Shown: positions 1-6,233 of the stretch, piece after piece
Position numbering within the stretch: the stretch's first letter is position 1
Layout of the letters: every line of letters starts with the position of its first letter
Source: Paenibacillus alkalitolerans
GTDB taxonomy: Bacteria; Bacillota; Bacilli; Paenibacillales; YIM-B00363
Assembly (NCBI RefSeq): GCF_016482785.1
Contig: NZ_JAEMXM010000005.1
Span: forward strand, 186,001-250,000
Direction: 5' to 3'
Length of the DNA stretch: 64,000 bases
Program-made: the position numbers and the translations under genes
Notes under the pieces: model-generated
What the model saw: the letters and a program-made list of their open reading frames with translations, nothing else
Databases searched by the model: none
What the model was told of the DNA's origin: nothing

Positions 1-606
1 GAAGGCAAGGTCATTCCGGTTCTCTGCTATACGAATTGCGACAAGGCTGAATTGTTCGTCAACGGAAAGTCCTTCGGCGTCAAGGCGTATGAATTCCCGC
101 GTCAAGGAATGTCGAAGGAATGGGCGCATTACGAGAAGACCCCTGTGCACGTCACGACGGCGGATCTTCATTTGTCATGGGATGTGCCCTATGAGGCAGG
201 TGAGTTGAAGCTTGTCGGCTATTCGAGAGACGGCGACGTCATGGTGAAGACGTGCGTGTCGACGACAGGCGCACCGGCAGCGATTGAAGTGATGCCGGAC
301 CGCGACGTCATCGATGCCGATGGTCGCGATGTAACCCACTTTGTCGTTCGTGTGGTGGACGCCGCCGGAAGAGTCGTCCCGACATCGGACACAGCGTTAA
401 CTTTCCATGTGGAAGGGGATGGCGCGCTGATCGGCGTTGACAGCGGAAAACCAGACAGCCACGAGAGCTACAAATCGAACGTTCGCAAGGCGTTCAATGG
501 GATGGCGCTGGCGATCGTGCAATCGACGCCCAATCCGGGGCAAATCCGGGTGAAGGTTGAAGCAGAAGGTCTTGGTTCGGTTGTCATATATGTATTGACG
601 AAATGA
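1..606 (+). CDS. Glycoside hydrolase family 2 (beta-galactosidase type), C-terminal part
   Basis: The frame is open from the first base, so this is the 3' end of a gene that starts outside the window. The first residues (CYTNCDKAELFVNGKSFG) are the Ig-like module that follows the catalytic barrel in many large GH2 beta-galactosidases (DUF4982 type). A second Ig-like, invasin/BIG-type module follows from about residue 90 (PAAIEVMPDRDVIDADG). Such enzymes remove terminal beta-linked galactose or related sugars from oligosaccharides. No catalytic residue is visible because that part is missing, so the substrate cannot be given. The stop is TGA at 604-606. Confidence 0.8.
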   Translation, partial: EGKVIPVLCYTNCDKAELFVNGKSFGVKAYEFPRQGMSKEWAHYEKTPVHVTTADLHLSWDVPYEAGELKLVGYSRDGDVMVKTCVSTTGAPAAIEVMPDRDVIDADGRDVTHFVVRVVDAAGRVVPTSDTALTFHVEGDGALIGVDSGKPDSHESYKSNVRKAFNGMALAIVQSTPNPGQIRVKVEAEGLGSVVIYVLTK

Positions 607-647
607 TGTGTGGAGGAAATCAAGTAAAGGTCCGGATCGGGGATATT

Positions 648-694
648 CATCGCTGGCAGCGATGAGGTCAGTGGTTCGATCCCCCTAGGCTCCA
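648..694 (+). pseudogene. 3' half of a tRNA-Ala(GGC) gene
   Basis: A 5-bp anticodon stem CATCG/CGATG (648-652, 660-664) closes a 7-base loop with anticodon GGC (655-657). It is followed by a 5-base variable loop, a T arm with loop TTCGATC (675-681), and the 3' acceptor strand AGGCTCC plus discriminator A (687-694). The upstream bases supply neither a matching 5' acceptor strand nor a D arm. One T-stem pair is a mismatch (T672/C684), and no CCA is encoded. This is therefore a tRNA remnant, of the kind left at an integration site or by a rearrangement. It lies just upstream of a broken insertion sequence. Confidence 0.7.
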
Positions 695-704
695 TATTAA
701 CAAA

Positions 705-760
705 ACGGACATCCATCGGATGTCCGTCAGCCTGTTGAGAAACCCTCAACAGGCTATTTT
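705..760 (+). repeat. Two adjacent perfect hairpins at the edge of the IS remnant
   Basis: ACGGACATCC/GGATGTCCGT (705-714, 718-727) is followed at once by AGCCTGTTGAG/CTCAACAGGCT (729-739, 745-755) and ATTTT. The second hairpin may act as a terminator for read-through into the transposase gene, or may be the left end of the IS1182-type element. No matching right end was found near 1817-2000. Confidence 0.55.
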
Positions 761-816
761 AATCTTCAAATACTTTAACAATTCACCGCGTTAATATGAT
801 ATAATTAGTTAATACT

Positions 817-1817
817 ATGAAGGCGGTGGTTCTTGTGCTTCGTTCCAATTCCAATGTGCAAAACCAGTATGAATTCGTCTGTATTGAAGATCTTGTTCTT
901 CCAAATCATCCTCTTCGTAAAATACAAAAACATATCGACTTTTCATTTATTCTCGATCTCGTCCGCCCCTATTACTGTGAGGATAACGGTCGTCCGTCAG
1001 CTGATCCGGTTATGCTCTTTAAAATGCTGTTTATTGGTTATCTTTTCGGAATACGATCGGAGCGGCAACTGGAAATCGAAGTCCACTCCAATAACGCCTA
1101 TCGCTGGTTCCTTGGCCTTGGCCTGAGAGATCGTGTGCCGGATCATAGTACACTCAGTTATTTCCGTGATCGTCTTCGGGAGGGAGACGTGTTTCAGAAC
1201 ATATTTGACGAAGTGATATGGCTGGCGATCAATCATCGCCTGGTTGCCGGTCGGGTTCTCATCACTGACTCCACTCACTTGAAAGCCAATGCGAACAAGC
1301 GGAAGTTCGTCAAAGAGCAGGTTTCGCAAAGCACGAAAGCGTACATGGATGAACTAGATGAGGCGATCAGCGTAGACCGGGAGGCGAATGGAAAAAAGCT
1401 CTAAAACCACGAAAGGAGGTGGAAGAACAAAAAGAAATAAAGGTAAGTACAACGGATCCAGATAGCGGCTACATGGTGCGTGACGGCAAGCCGGAAGGTT
1501 TTTTCTACCTCGACCACCGAACGGTTGACCATAAATACAACATCATCACAGATGTACATATCACGGCCGGCAACGTTCATGACTCCGTCCCTTATGTGGA
1601 TCGACTGGATCACATCGTAAAGAAATTCAAATTCGAGAAGTCGCTGGAAGCCGTTGCGTTAGATGCAGGGTATTTCACGTCTTACATATGCAAGAAAATG
1701 CAGGAGAAAAGCATTTACGCGGTCATTGGCCGAAGAGCATTCACTCCTGCTAAAGGATTAATCGCCAAGTGGCGGTTTAAATACGACGCTGAGAAGAATG
1801 TGTATATATGTCCATAA
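817..1817 (+). pseudogene. IS1182-family transposase, frameshifted and 3'-truncated
   Basis: The first piece (817-1404) carries the N-terminal transposase domain (LPNHPLRKIQKHIDF, FGIRSERQLEIEV) and the first catalytic aspartate region (LITDSTHLKANANK). It stops at TAA 1402-1404. The second piece (to 1817, another frame) continues the DDE domain (GYMVRDGKPEGFFYLDH, ITAGNVHDSVPYVD, AVALDAGYFT). The frames join at A AAA AAG (1392-1398), which in the zero frame is a textbook -1 slippery heptamer; a -1 slip there gives a seamless K-K-A-L-K-P-R-K protein. The product still ends at YICP, about 120 residues short of the usual length of about 450, so the copy is probably dead. Confidence 0.8.
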
Positions 1818-1924
1818 AAACTCATTAAGTATAGACTTTTTCCATATGCAATAAGGGGGAAAACGAATTCAATTGGCGGTTCGACAACATTCCAGATCTT
1901 TAACCAATAAGAGAGGTTCAAAAT

Positions 1925-1967
1925 AAAACCTTGATCGAGTGCTCGTCATTCAATCAAGGTTTTTCTT
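1925..1967 (+). terminator. Hairpin with T-run behind the IS remnant
   Basis: AAAACCTTGAT (1925-1935) pairs with ATCAAGGTTTT (1953-1963) across a 17-base loop and runs into TTTTTCTT. It probably isolates the Zur-controlled promoter downstream from upstream transcription. Confidence 0.65.
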
Positions 1968-1993
1968 ATGGCCGTAAGCCCTAAGCATTTATA

Positions 1994-2043
1994 TTGACAA
2001 CATTTTATTTACCTGATACTCTTAATCGTAATTATTACGATTT
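1994..2043 (+). promoter_or_regulatory. Sigma-A promoter with a perfect Zur box
   Basis: TTGACA (1994-1999), a 17-base spacer and TACTCT (2017-2022, preceded by an extended TG) form a promoter. TCGTAATTATTACGA (2026-2040), with flanking AA/TT, matches the Bacillus Zur operator TCGTAATnATTACGA at every position and covers the expected start of transcription. The following gene should be repressed by zinc and expressed in zinc starvation. The box is seen directly; Zur control is inferred. Confidence 0.85.
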
Positions 2044-2090
2044 ACATACTGTGATTCGACCGGATCGAATTTACTTGGAGTGAGAACCGA

Positions 2091-3059
2091 ATGAAATTGG
2101 TACCTGTATATGTGCTTTCCGGCTTTTTGGGGAGCGGGAAAACGACCTTATTGACATGCATGCTTGATTATCTGAAAAAACAAGGCAAACGCCCGGCAGT
2201 CGTTATGAACGAAATTGGAGATGTGAATTTGGACGGAATGCTTGTCGACGATGACGTGCCGATGGCGGAAATGCTCAGCGGCTGCATTTGCTGCACCGTT
2301 CGTGAAGACTTAAGCTTGACGTTATTGCAAATTGTCCAACAAGACAAACCGGACGTCATCGTTATTGAATCTACGGGAATTGCGAATCCGATGGAGCTGC
2401 TGGAAGGCATTACGAACGCATCGCTCATCGTCGAAATTGATCTCAAGCTCGTAATTACGGTTGTCTCCGCGCCGCACTTTCTTGAACTTGCCCGACGGGA
2501 AAAGGGTAAGACCATGCGCCTGATGGAAGAACAAATTCGCTGCGCCGATTTACTTCTTCTGAATAAAACGGATCTTCTGGCGCAAGAGGAAACACGCGAT
2601 GCAAACGAGAGGTTGAAGGAACTGAACTCCCGGGCCAATCTCGCGGAGACGGTGCGGTGCAGCGTGGATCTAAGCCTGCTCAACGACATGGCAGGATGCG
2701 AACATAGTGTGCAGCCGCACAACAAAAGTGAAGAACCGTTGAATAATCATGCCGAACATACCCATCATCATACGCATAGCCATGTGATGGCGTATACGCA
2801 TCACTTTGATCAGGCCATCGACCACAAAAAATTCGAGAAACTGTTCGGCATGCTGCCTCCTGAAGTATATCGCGCCAAAGGGATTATTCGATTTGCGAAA
2901 GATCAGGGGCTGTACTTGTTCCAATACGCTTACCGGGAGTTGGAAATTGTAAAAATAAACCCGCAGCAATCCGTTCAGAACGTGGCTGTTTTCATCGGTG
3001 AACATTTTGATAAGGAACAGGTACGCCAAGCTGCGGAACAACTTTTGGATGCCGGATGA
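2091..3059 (+). CDS. COG0523 GTP-dependent metallochaperone (CobW/ZagA type), zinc-regulated
   Basis: This 322-residue G3E-family GTPase has a Walker A GFLGSGKTTLL near residue 10, the family's metal-binding GCICCTVRED motif near residue 63, and an NKTD guanine-specificity motif near 158. A His-rich linker (HAEHTHHHTHSH) near residue 220 precedes the CobW C-terminal domain. COG0523 proteins under Zur are thought to deliver zinc to essential enzymes during zinc limitation (B. subtilis ZagA is an example). The upstream Zur box and the His-rich stretch support zinc rather than cobalt. The start ATG follows GGAGTGAG. The next gene begins 9 bases after the stop, so the two probably form an operon. 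Confidence 0.85.
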   Translation: MKLVPVYVLSGFLGSGKTTLLTCMLDYLKKQGKRPAVVMNEIGDVNLDGMLVDDDVPMAEMLSGCICCTVREDLSLTLLQIVQQDKPDVIVIESTGIANPMELLEGITNASLIVEIDLKLVITVVSAPHFLELARREKGKTMRLMEEQIRCADLLLLNKTDLLAQEETRDANERLKELNSRANLAETVRCSVDLSLLNDMAGCEHSVQPHNKSEEPLNNHAEHTHHHTHSHVMAYTHHFDQAIDHKKFEKLFGMLPPEVYRAKGIIRFAKDQGLYLFQYAYRELEIVKINPQQSVQNVAVFIGEHFDKEQVRQAAEQLLDAG

Positions 3060-3068
3060 GGTGAGAGC

Positions 3069-3809
3069 GTGTCCGCAGTAAACAATTGGTATGAAATGAG
3101 TTTCGGCCAAGACTATCTCGTCGTATATAAACACCGTGATATGCAAGGGGCATTTCAGGAAGTGAACGGAATGGTCCAATGGCTTTCTTTGCCTGAACGC
3201 GCAACAGTTTTGGATTTATGCTGCGGCATGGGCAGGCATTCATTAGCGCTGGCGGATCTTGGGTTCCGCGTTACGGGAGTGGATTTATCTCAAGTATTGC
3301 TTGACGAGGCGAAGCGGATGGATGAGCGTTCGCGAATAACGTGGATTAAAGGGGACATGCGAAACGTCCCTCTTTCGTTCCAATTCGACGCCATAGTAAA
3401 TTTGTTCACATCATTCGGATATTTCGAGGAAGACCGGCAAAATAGTAAGGTGCTTCAAGAGCTGGATCGGCTGCTAAGTCCGAACGGTAAATTTATTATT
3501 GATTTTCTAAATCCGGATTACGTCGCATCTCACTTGGTGCCGTATTCGGAACGGTTGGCCGATAGTCTGATAATTGAAGAAAAGCGCAGCATAGAAGGCG
3601 GTTATGTCAAAAAAAGTATAACGATTAAAGAGAGGGGAAAGCCGGAACGGCGCTACATGGAACAGGTCAAACTATACCGGCTGGAACATTTCCAAACGAT
3701 GCTCGCACAAACGTCGTTGAGTCTCGATCGGGTATACGGAAATTATAACGGGGAGCCTTACGATGAATCCGTATCCCCCAGGTTGATCTTAGTCGGGCAT
3801 AAGCAGTAG
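3069..3809 (+). CDS. Class I SAM-dependent methyltransferase
   Basis: This 246-residue protein has a SAM-binding motif I, VLDLCCGMGRHSLALA, at about residues 45-60, then motif II VTGVDLS and the motif IV region FDAIVNLFTSFGYF. The C-terminal half resembles small cytosolic class I methyltransferases of unknown substrate. The start is GTG 3069, chosen for the GAGGTGAG site a few bases upstream; it lies 9 bases after the metallochaperone gene, so it probably shares the Zur-controlled transcript. Why a methyltransferase would be zinc-regulated is not evident from sequence. Confidence 0.75.
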   Translation: MSAVNNWYEMSFGQDYLVVYKHRDMQGAFQEVNGMVQWLSLPERATVLDLCCGMGRHSLALADLGFRVTGVDLSQVLLDEAKRMDERSRITWIKGDMRNVPLSFQFDAIVNLFTSFGYFEEDRQNSKVLQELDRLLSPNGKFIIDFLNPDYVASHLVPYSERLADSLIIEEKRSIEGGYVKKSITIKERGKPERRYMEQVKLYRLEHFQTMLAQTSLSLDRVYGNYNGEPYDESVSPRLILVGHKQ

Positions 3810-3818
3810 AGATTGAAG

Positions 3819-3858
3819 TTGAATCATCTTGCAGCTATGCTTATAATTAGTAAGCATA
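3819..3858 (+). promoter_or_regulatory. Promoter with an 8-bp dyad for the FusB-like gene leader
   Basis: TTGAAT (3819-3824), a 17-base spacer and TATAAT (3842-3847) make a good sigma-A promoter. A perfect inverted repeat TATGCTTA-N7-TAAGCATA (3836-3843, 3851-3858) straddles the -10 and is a candidate repressor or activator site. Confidence 0.6.
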
Positions 3859-3874
3859 ACGGAGGTGGTAACGC

Positions 3875-3922
3875 ATGGCAAATGATGTTGCCAGAGCTAG
3901 TAACGACTCATGCAAAGCCTAA
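3875..3922 (+). CDS. Putative 15-residue leader peptide
   Basis: An ATG follows a strong GGAGGTGG site (3861-3868) and opens a 15-codon frame, MANDVARASNDSCKA, ending at TAA 3920-3922. The last codons lie inside the 5' arm of the long hairpin 3911-4009. Its position between promoter and FusB-like gene suggests a cis-acting leader whose translation affects the RNA fold, rather than a functional peptide. It is too short to identify by homology. Confidence 0.45.
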   Translation: MANDVARASNDSCKA

Positions 3923-4042
3923 TTATTAGAGCGATCCTTTGCATGGGGCGGGACGTTTTATCAAGATCGCCCATCTGAGATTATATCGTTTCTAATAATT
4001 GGTTTTGCACCTTATTTTCAATTTTGTACTAAAAATAAGGGG
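3911..4042 (+). promoter_or_regulatory. Double-hairpin leader (attenuator-like) upstream of the FusB-like gene
   Basis: Arm 3911-3935 pairs with arm 3985-4009 over about 24 base pairs with one bulge on each side. A second, smaller pairing between about 3944 and 3975 nests inside it. Directly after it, CCTTATTTT (4010-4018) pairs perfectly with AAAATAAGG (4032-4040), whose 3' end is the ribosome site (AAGGGG, 4037-4042) of the gene starting at 4053. The layout of leader ORF, hairpin, then hairpin hiding the ribosome site is that of translational attenuators such as those before erm genes; an attenuator has also been described for staphylococcal fusB. The structures are seen directly and the mechanism is inferred. 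Confidence 0.6.
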
Positions 4043-4052
4043 CTGACGTTAC

Positions 4053-4703
4053 ATGAACGAACCATTTATTAGAAACCACCAATATAACTTTATTAAGAAG
4101 CAAATTGAATATGTGCGGCACGCTTGCGGAACCGTTACCGATCCGAAGATTGTGGAGTCCGTCAGATACGGCGCGGAAGCGAAAATCATGGAGCTGTTTC
4201 CGGATGCCGCGGATGTTCAAATGCAATTGTTGGGGAATATATCCGCGCTGCAAACCGTGGAAGACTTTCAGCAGTATCTCTCTTCGGTGGAACCGTATAT
4301 GACGCAATTTCCGCAAGTAACGGAAAAGCAGATCAGGAAGCTGTTCCACAAAAACAAGAAGCTGGCGATTCCCGAACTGGCAATCGATTATCGTTATGCC
4401 ACCTACCTCGGTTGGATCGATATATCCGTAAACAAATTGTACATGGTTTATCCTTTGGACGGGCAAATCGTGGGGATCGAAGGGAAGTTTACCCCTACGA
4501 ACAAAAAAGGCATATGCTTTATATGCAACAGGCATGAAGAAACCGTCTTGTTTACCGCGATATCCAAATCGAGACCGGCCGGCTCTTTGCCGGACTACTA
4601 CAAAGCGGTCGGCAACTATATGTGCATGGACAGCCGCGAATGCAACAAGAACATTACGGACGTTGCTTCGCTGGAACGATTTATTCGCGATGTTATAGGG
4701 TGA
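4053..4703 (+). CDS. FusB/FusC-family EF-G-binding protein
   Basis: This 216-residue protein matches the two-domain FusB fold: an N-terminal helical domain beginning IRNHQYNFIKKQIEYVRHA and a C-terminal treble-clef zinc domain with CFICNRH near residue 155 and CMDSRECNKNI near 190. The conserved stretch YLGWIDISVNKLYMVYPLDG leads into the zinc domain. FusB-type proteins bind elongation factor G and speed its release from the ribosome, which protects against fusidic acid. Chromosomal homologues in soil Firmicutes may give intrinsic tolerance or a housekeeping rescue role. The ribosome site lies in a hairpin (see leader feature). A terminator follows directly, so this is a single-gene transcript. 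Confidence 0.85.
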   Translation: MNEPFIRNHQYNFIKKQIEYVRHACGTVTDPKIVESVRYGAEAKIMELFPDAADVQMQLLGNISALQTVEDFQQYLSSVEPYMTQFPQVTEKQIRKLFHKNKKLAIPELAIDYRYATYLGWIDISVNKLYMVYPLDGQIVGIEGKFTPTNKKGICFICNRHEETVLFTAISKSRPAGSLPDYYKAVGNYMCMDSRECNKNITDVASLERFIRDVIG

Positions 4704-4709
4704 TGGTGC

Positions 4710-4753
4710 AAAGAACCTCCAAGACCACTTCAGAGTGGGATTGGAGGTTCTTT
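4710..4753 (+). terminator. Rho-independent terminator
   Basis: AAAGAACCTCCAA (4710-4722) pairs with TTGGAGGTTCTTT (4741-4753), just after the FusB-like gene. The same arm sequence AAAGAACCTCC is reused in the terminator at 15090. Confidence 0.85.
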
Positions 4754-4872
4754 AATCTTTGAAAAAATAGGCATGAGCCCGGTTTCTCCTTAAGCTATAG
4801 GTCATATGCTGTGGCAAATGCACTACGCTTCATAACTGTGGAATGCGCAACGGAAGACGAGGAGTAAGGATC

Positions 4873-4902
4873 GTAACCGAACAAGGTTACGGCCTTTTTT
4901 TT
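4873..4902 (+). terminator. Small hairpin with T8 run in the gap 4754-4979
   Basis: GTAACC (4873-4878) pairs with GGTTAC (4885-4890), followed by GGCC and eight T. It ends about 120 bases that contain no convincing gene; a short untranslated RNA from this stretch is possible but not shown. Confidence 0.55.
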
Positions 4903-4979
4903 ATCTCTGTGAAACCTTGAAGGCATTCTTACGTTGTATTACATAAAAAATTGAACTTCGGGTTGGAGGTCGCGATTTT

Positions 4980-5693
4980 ATGACATATGAAGATCAAGTA
5001 AGAGCGGAGTTGGCGGTGTGGAAAAGAGAGATGACGAAACGCAGCGGTCCGTTCCAGCGCATAGCCAATACGGTTCAAACCAAAGTTAACAGTTTGATTC
5101 CCGAGAAGGCGCACGAGATCATCACCGAGAGTATCAAGAAAGTGGTCCAAGCGGCGCTGTTCGGCGCGGAATATACGACGAAGAAGCGGTATGAGCACCG
5201 GCGGACGCTCGAACAGATCGATCGACAGGTTCTGGATGCCGTTAACGTTTATAAAAAAGTCGCCGCGGCGGAAGGGGCCGGAACGGGAGCGGGGGGCATT
5301 TTGCTCGGATTGGCGGATTTTCCTCTACTTCTCGGAATCAAGATGAGGTTTCTGTTCGAAGCGGCTTCCATATACGGATTCGATACAGACTTGTACGAAG
5401 AGAGGTTGTATATTCTGCACGTGTTTCAGCTTGCTTTCTCCAACGACGAGCACCGTATTAAAATGCTTTATATTCTCGAGCATTGGGACGAACGGAAGAG
5501 CGAGCTGGTCAATATGGATTGGAAGGTGTTTCAGCAGCAGTACCGCGACTACATCGATTTTGTGAAAATGCTTCAGCTGGTGCCGGGGATCGGTGCGGTG
5601 GTCGGGGCTTATGCGAACTATAATTTGCTCGAGCATCTCGGGAAAGTAACGATGAATTCGTATCGTATGCGTGTATTGGGCGGGATCGTTTGA
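4980..5693 (+). CDS. EcsC family protein
   Basis: This 237-residue protein has the EcsC-family pattern: a charged N-terminal helical part, then GAGTGAGGILLGLADFPLLL at about residues 100-120 and a second hydrophobic stretch (LQLVPGIGAVVGAYANYNLL) near 200. EcsC proteins are peripheral or membrane-associated and of unclear function; the founding member sits beside the EcsAB ABC transporter in Bacillus, which is not present here. The ATG follows GGTTGGAGGT. It stands alone between a terminator and the interrupted MFS gene. Confidence 0.75.
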   Translation: MTYEDQVRAELAVWKREMTKRSGPFQRIANTVQTKVNSLIPEKAHEIITESIKKVVQAALFGAEYTTKKRYEHRRTLEQIDRQVLDAVNVYKKVAAAEGAGTGAGGILLGLADFPLLLGIKMRFLFEAASIYGFDTDLYEERLYILHVFQLAFSNDEHRIKMLYILEHWDERKSELVNMDWKVFQQQYRDYIDFVKMLQLVPGIGAVVGAYANYNLLEHLGKVTMNSYRMRVLGGIV

Positions 5694-5760
5694 ATAAATT
5701 TGCAGAGGCCGCTTAGTACCCCCAATAAGCGAGATCAAGCGGCCAAGGACGCCGAGCAGT

Positions 5761-5860
5761 CTATTCATTGCCCGTCAAAATTGTCGAACAAGCGTTGCGT
5801 TTGCGCGGATTAAGCAAAAATAAACCTAATATGAGGGAAATGCCAAGAAAGATTGAAAAA
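5761..5860 (-). pseudogene. Displaced 3' end of the interrupted MFS transporter gene
   Basis: Read on the minus strand from 5860, and joined to base 8349 with one copy of TTTTT, this stretch restores the frame of the MFS gene. It adds SIFLGISLILGLFLLNPRKRN and about ten more residues before TAG (5761-5763). That is a hydrophobic last transmembrane helix followed by a basic cytoplasmic tail, as expected for the end of a DHA2-type transporter. The reconstructed protein has 478 residues. Confidence 0.85.
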
Positions 5861-6153
5861 TGTCTAACGATACAAAGTTGACCGGATAGAAAAGGTTATT
5901 AGGTCAAGGCTTTATTGGTCGATCAGGGCAATTTTGTGTAATAAAAATCTCGACAAACACATACCCGGTTAATGGTTCTGCGACAATAATTTGATCCGTT
6001 CCTCTATGAATGAAAAGTTGATCGATGGAAGAGATAGCGATATGTATTGTTGGGTTGCGGTTTATCCAGGAAATGTTCATGATGAGTTGTGTGCTTAGAG
6101 AATTAACTGGCTTTTTTGCTTATTCAAGCACTGTTGTGTCGCTCGACCAATAA

Positions 6154-6197
6154 TTAAGCAGACTTGTATCGTGTTTTGGCGACTCAAGTCTGCTTAA
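6154..6197 (-). terminator. Hairpin downstream of the repeat gene
   Basis: TTAAGCAGACTTG (6154-6166) and CAAGTCTGCTTAA (6185-6197) are perfect 13-base complements separated by 18 bases. It lies 37 bases past the stop of the minus-strand repeat gene. There is only a weak T-run, so termination is likely but not certain. Confidence 0.6.
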
Positions 6198-6233
6198 AAC
6201 CATTCTTGATATAACTGGCACCGGTTTCTGCTT

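Noticed and set aside
468-749. 93-codon minus-strand frame containing GIEPLTSSLP
   Set aside because: This is the well-known false translation across a tRNA, here the tRNA-Ala remnant.
3911-4009. Miniature transposable element (MITE) reading of the inverted repeat
   Set aside because: Possible, but no target duplication is seen, and its placement between promoter and gene with a second hairpin on the ribosome site fits a regulatory leader better.
6006-6098. 30-codon plus frame with a PGNVHDEL motif resembling IS transposases
   Set aside because: Too short, no ribosome site, and the motif alone is not enough to call a transposase relic.
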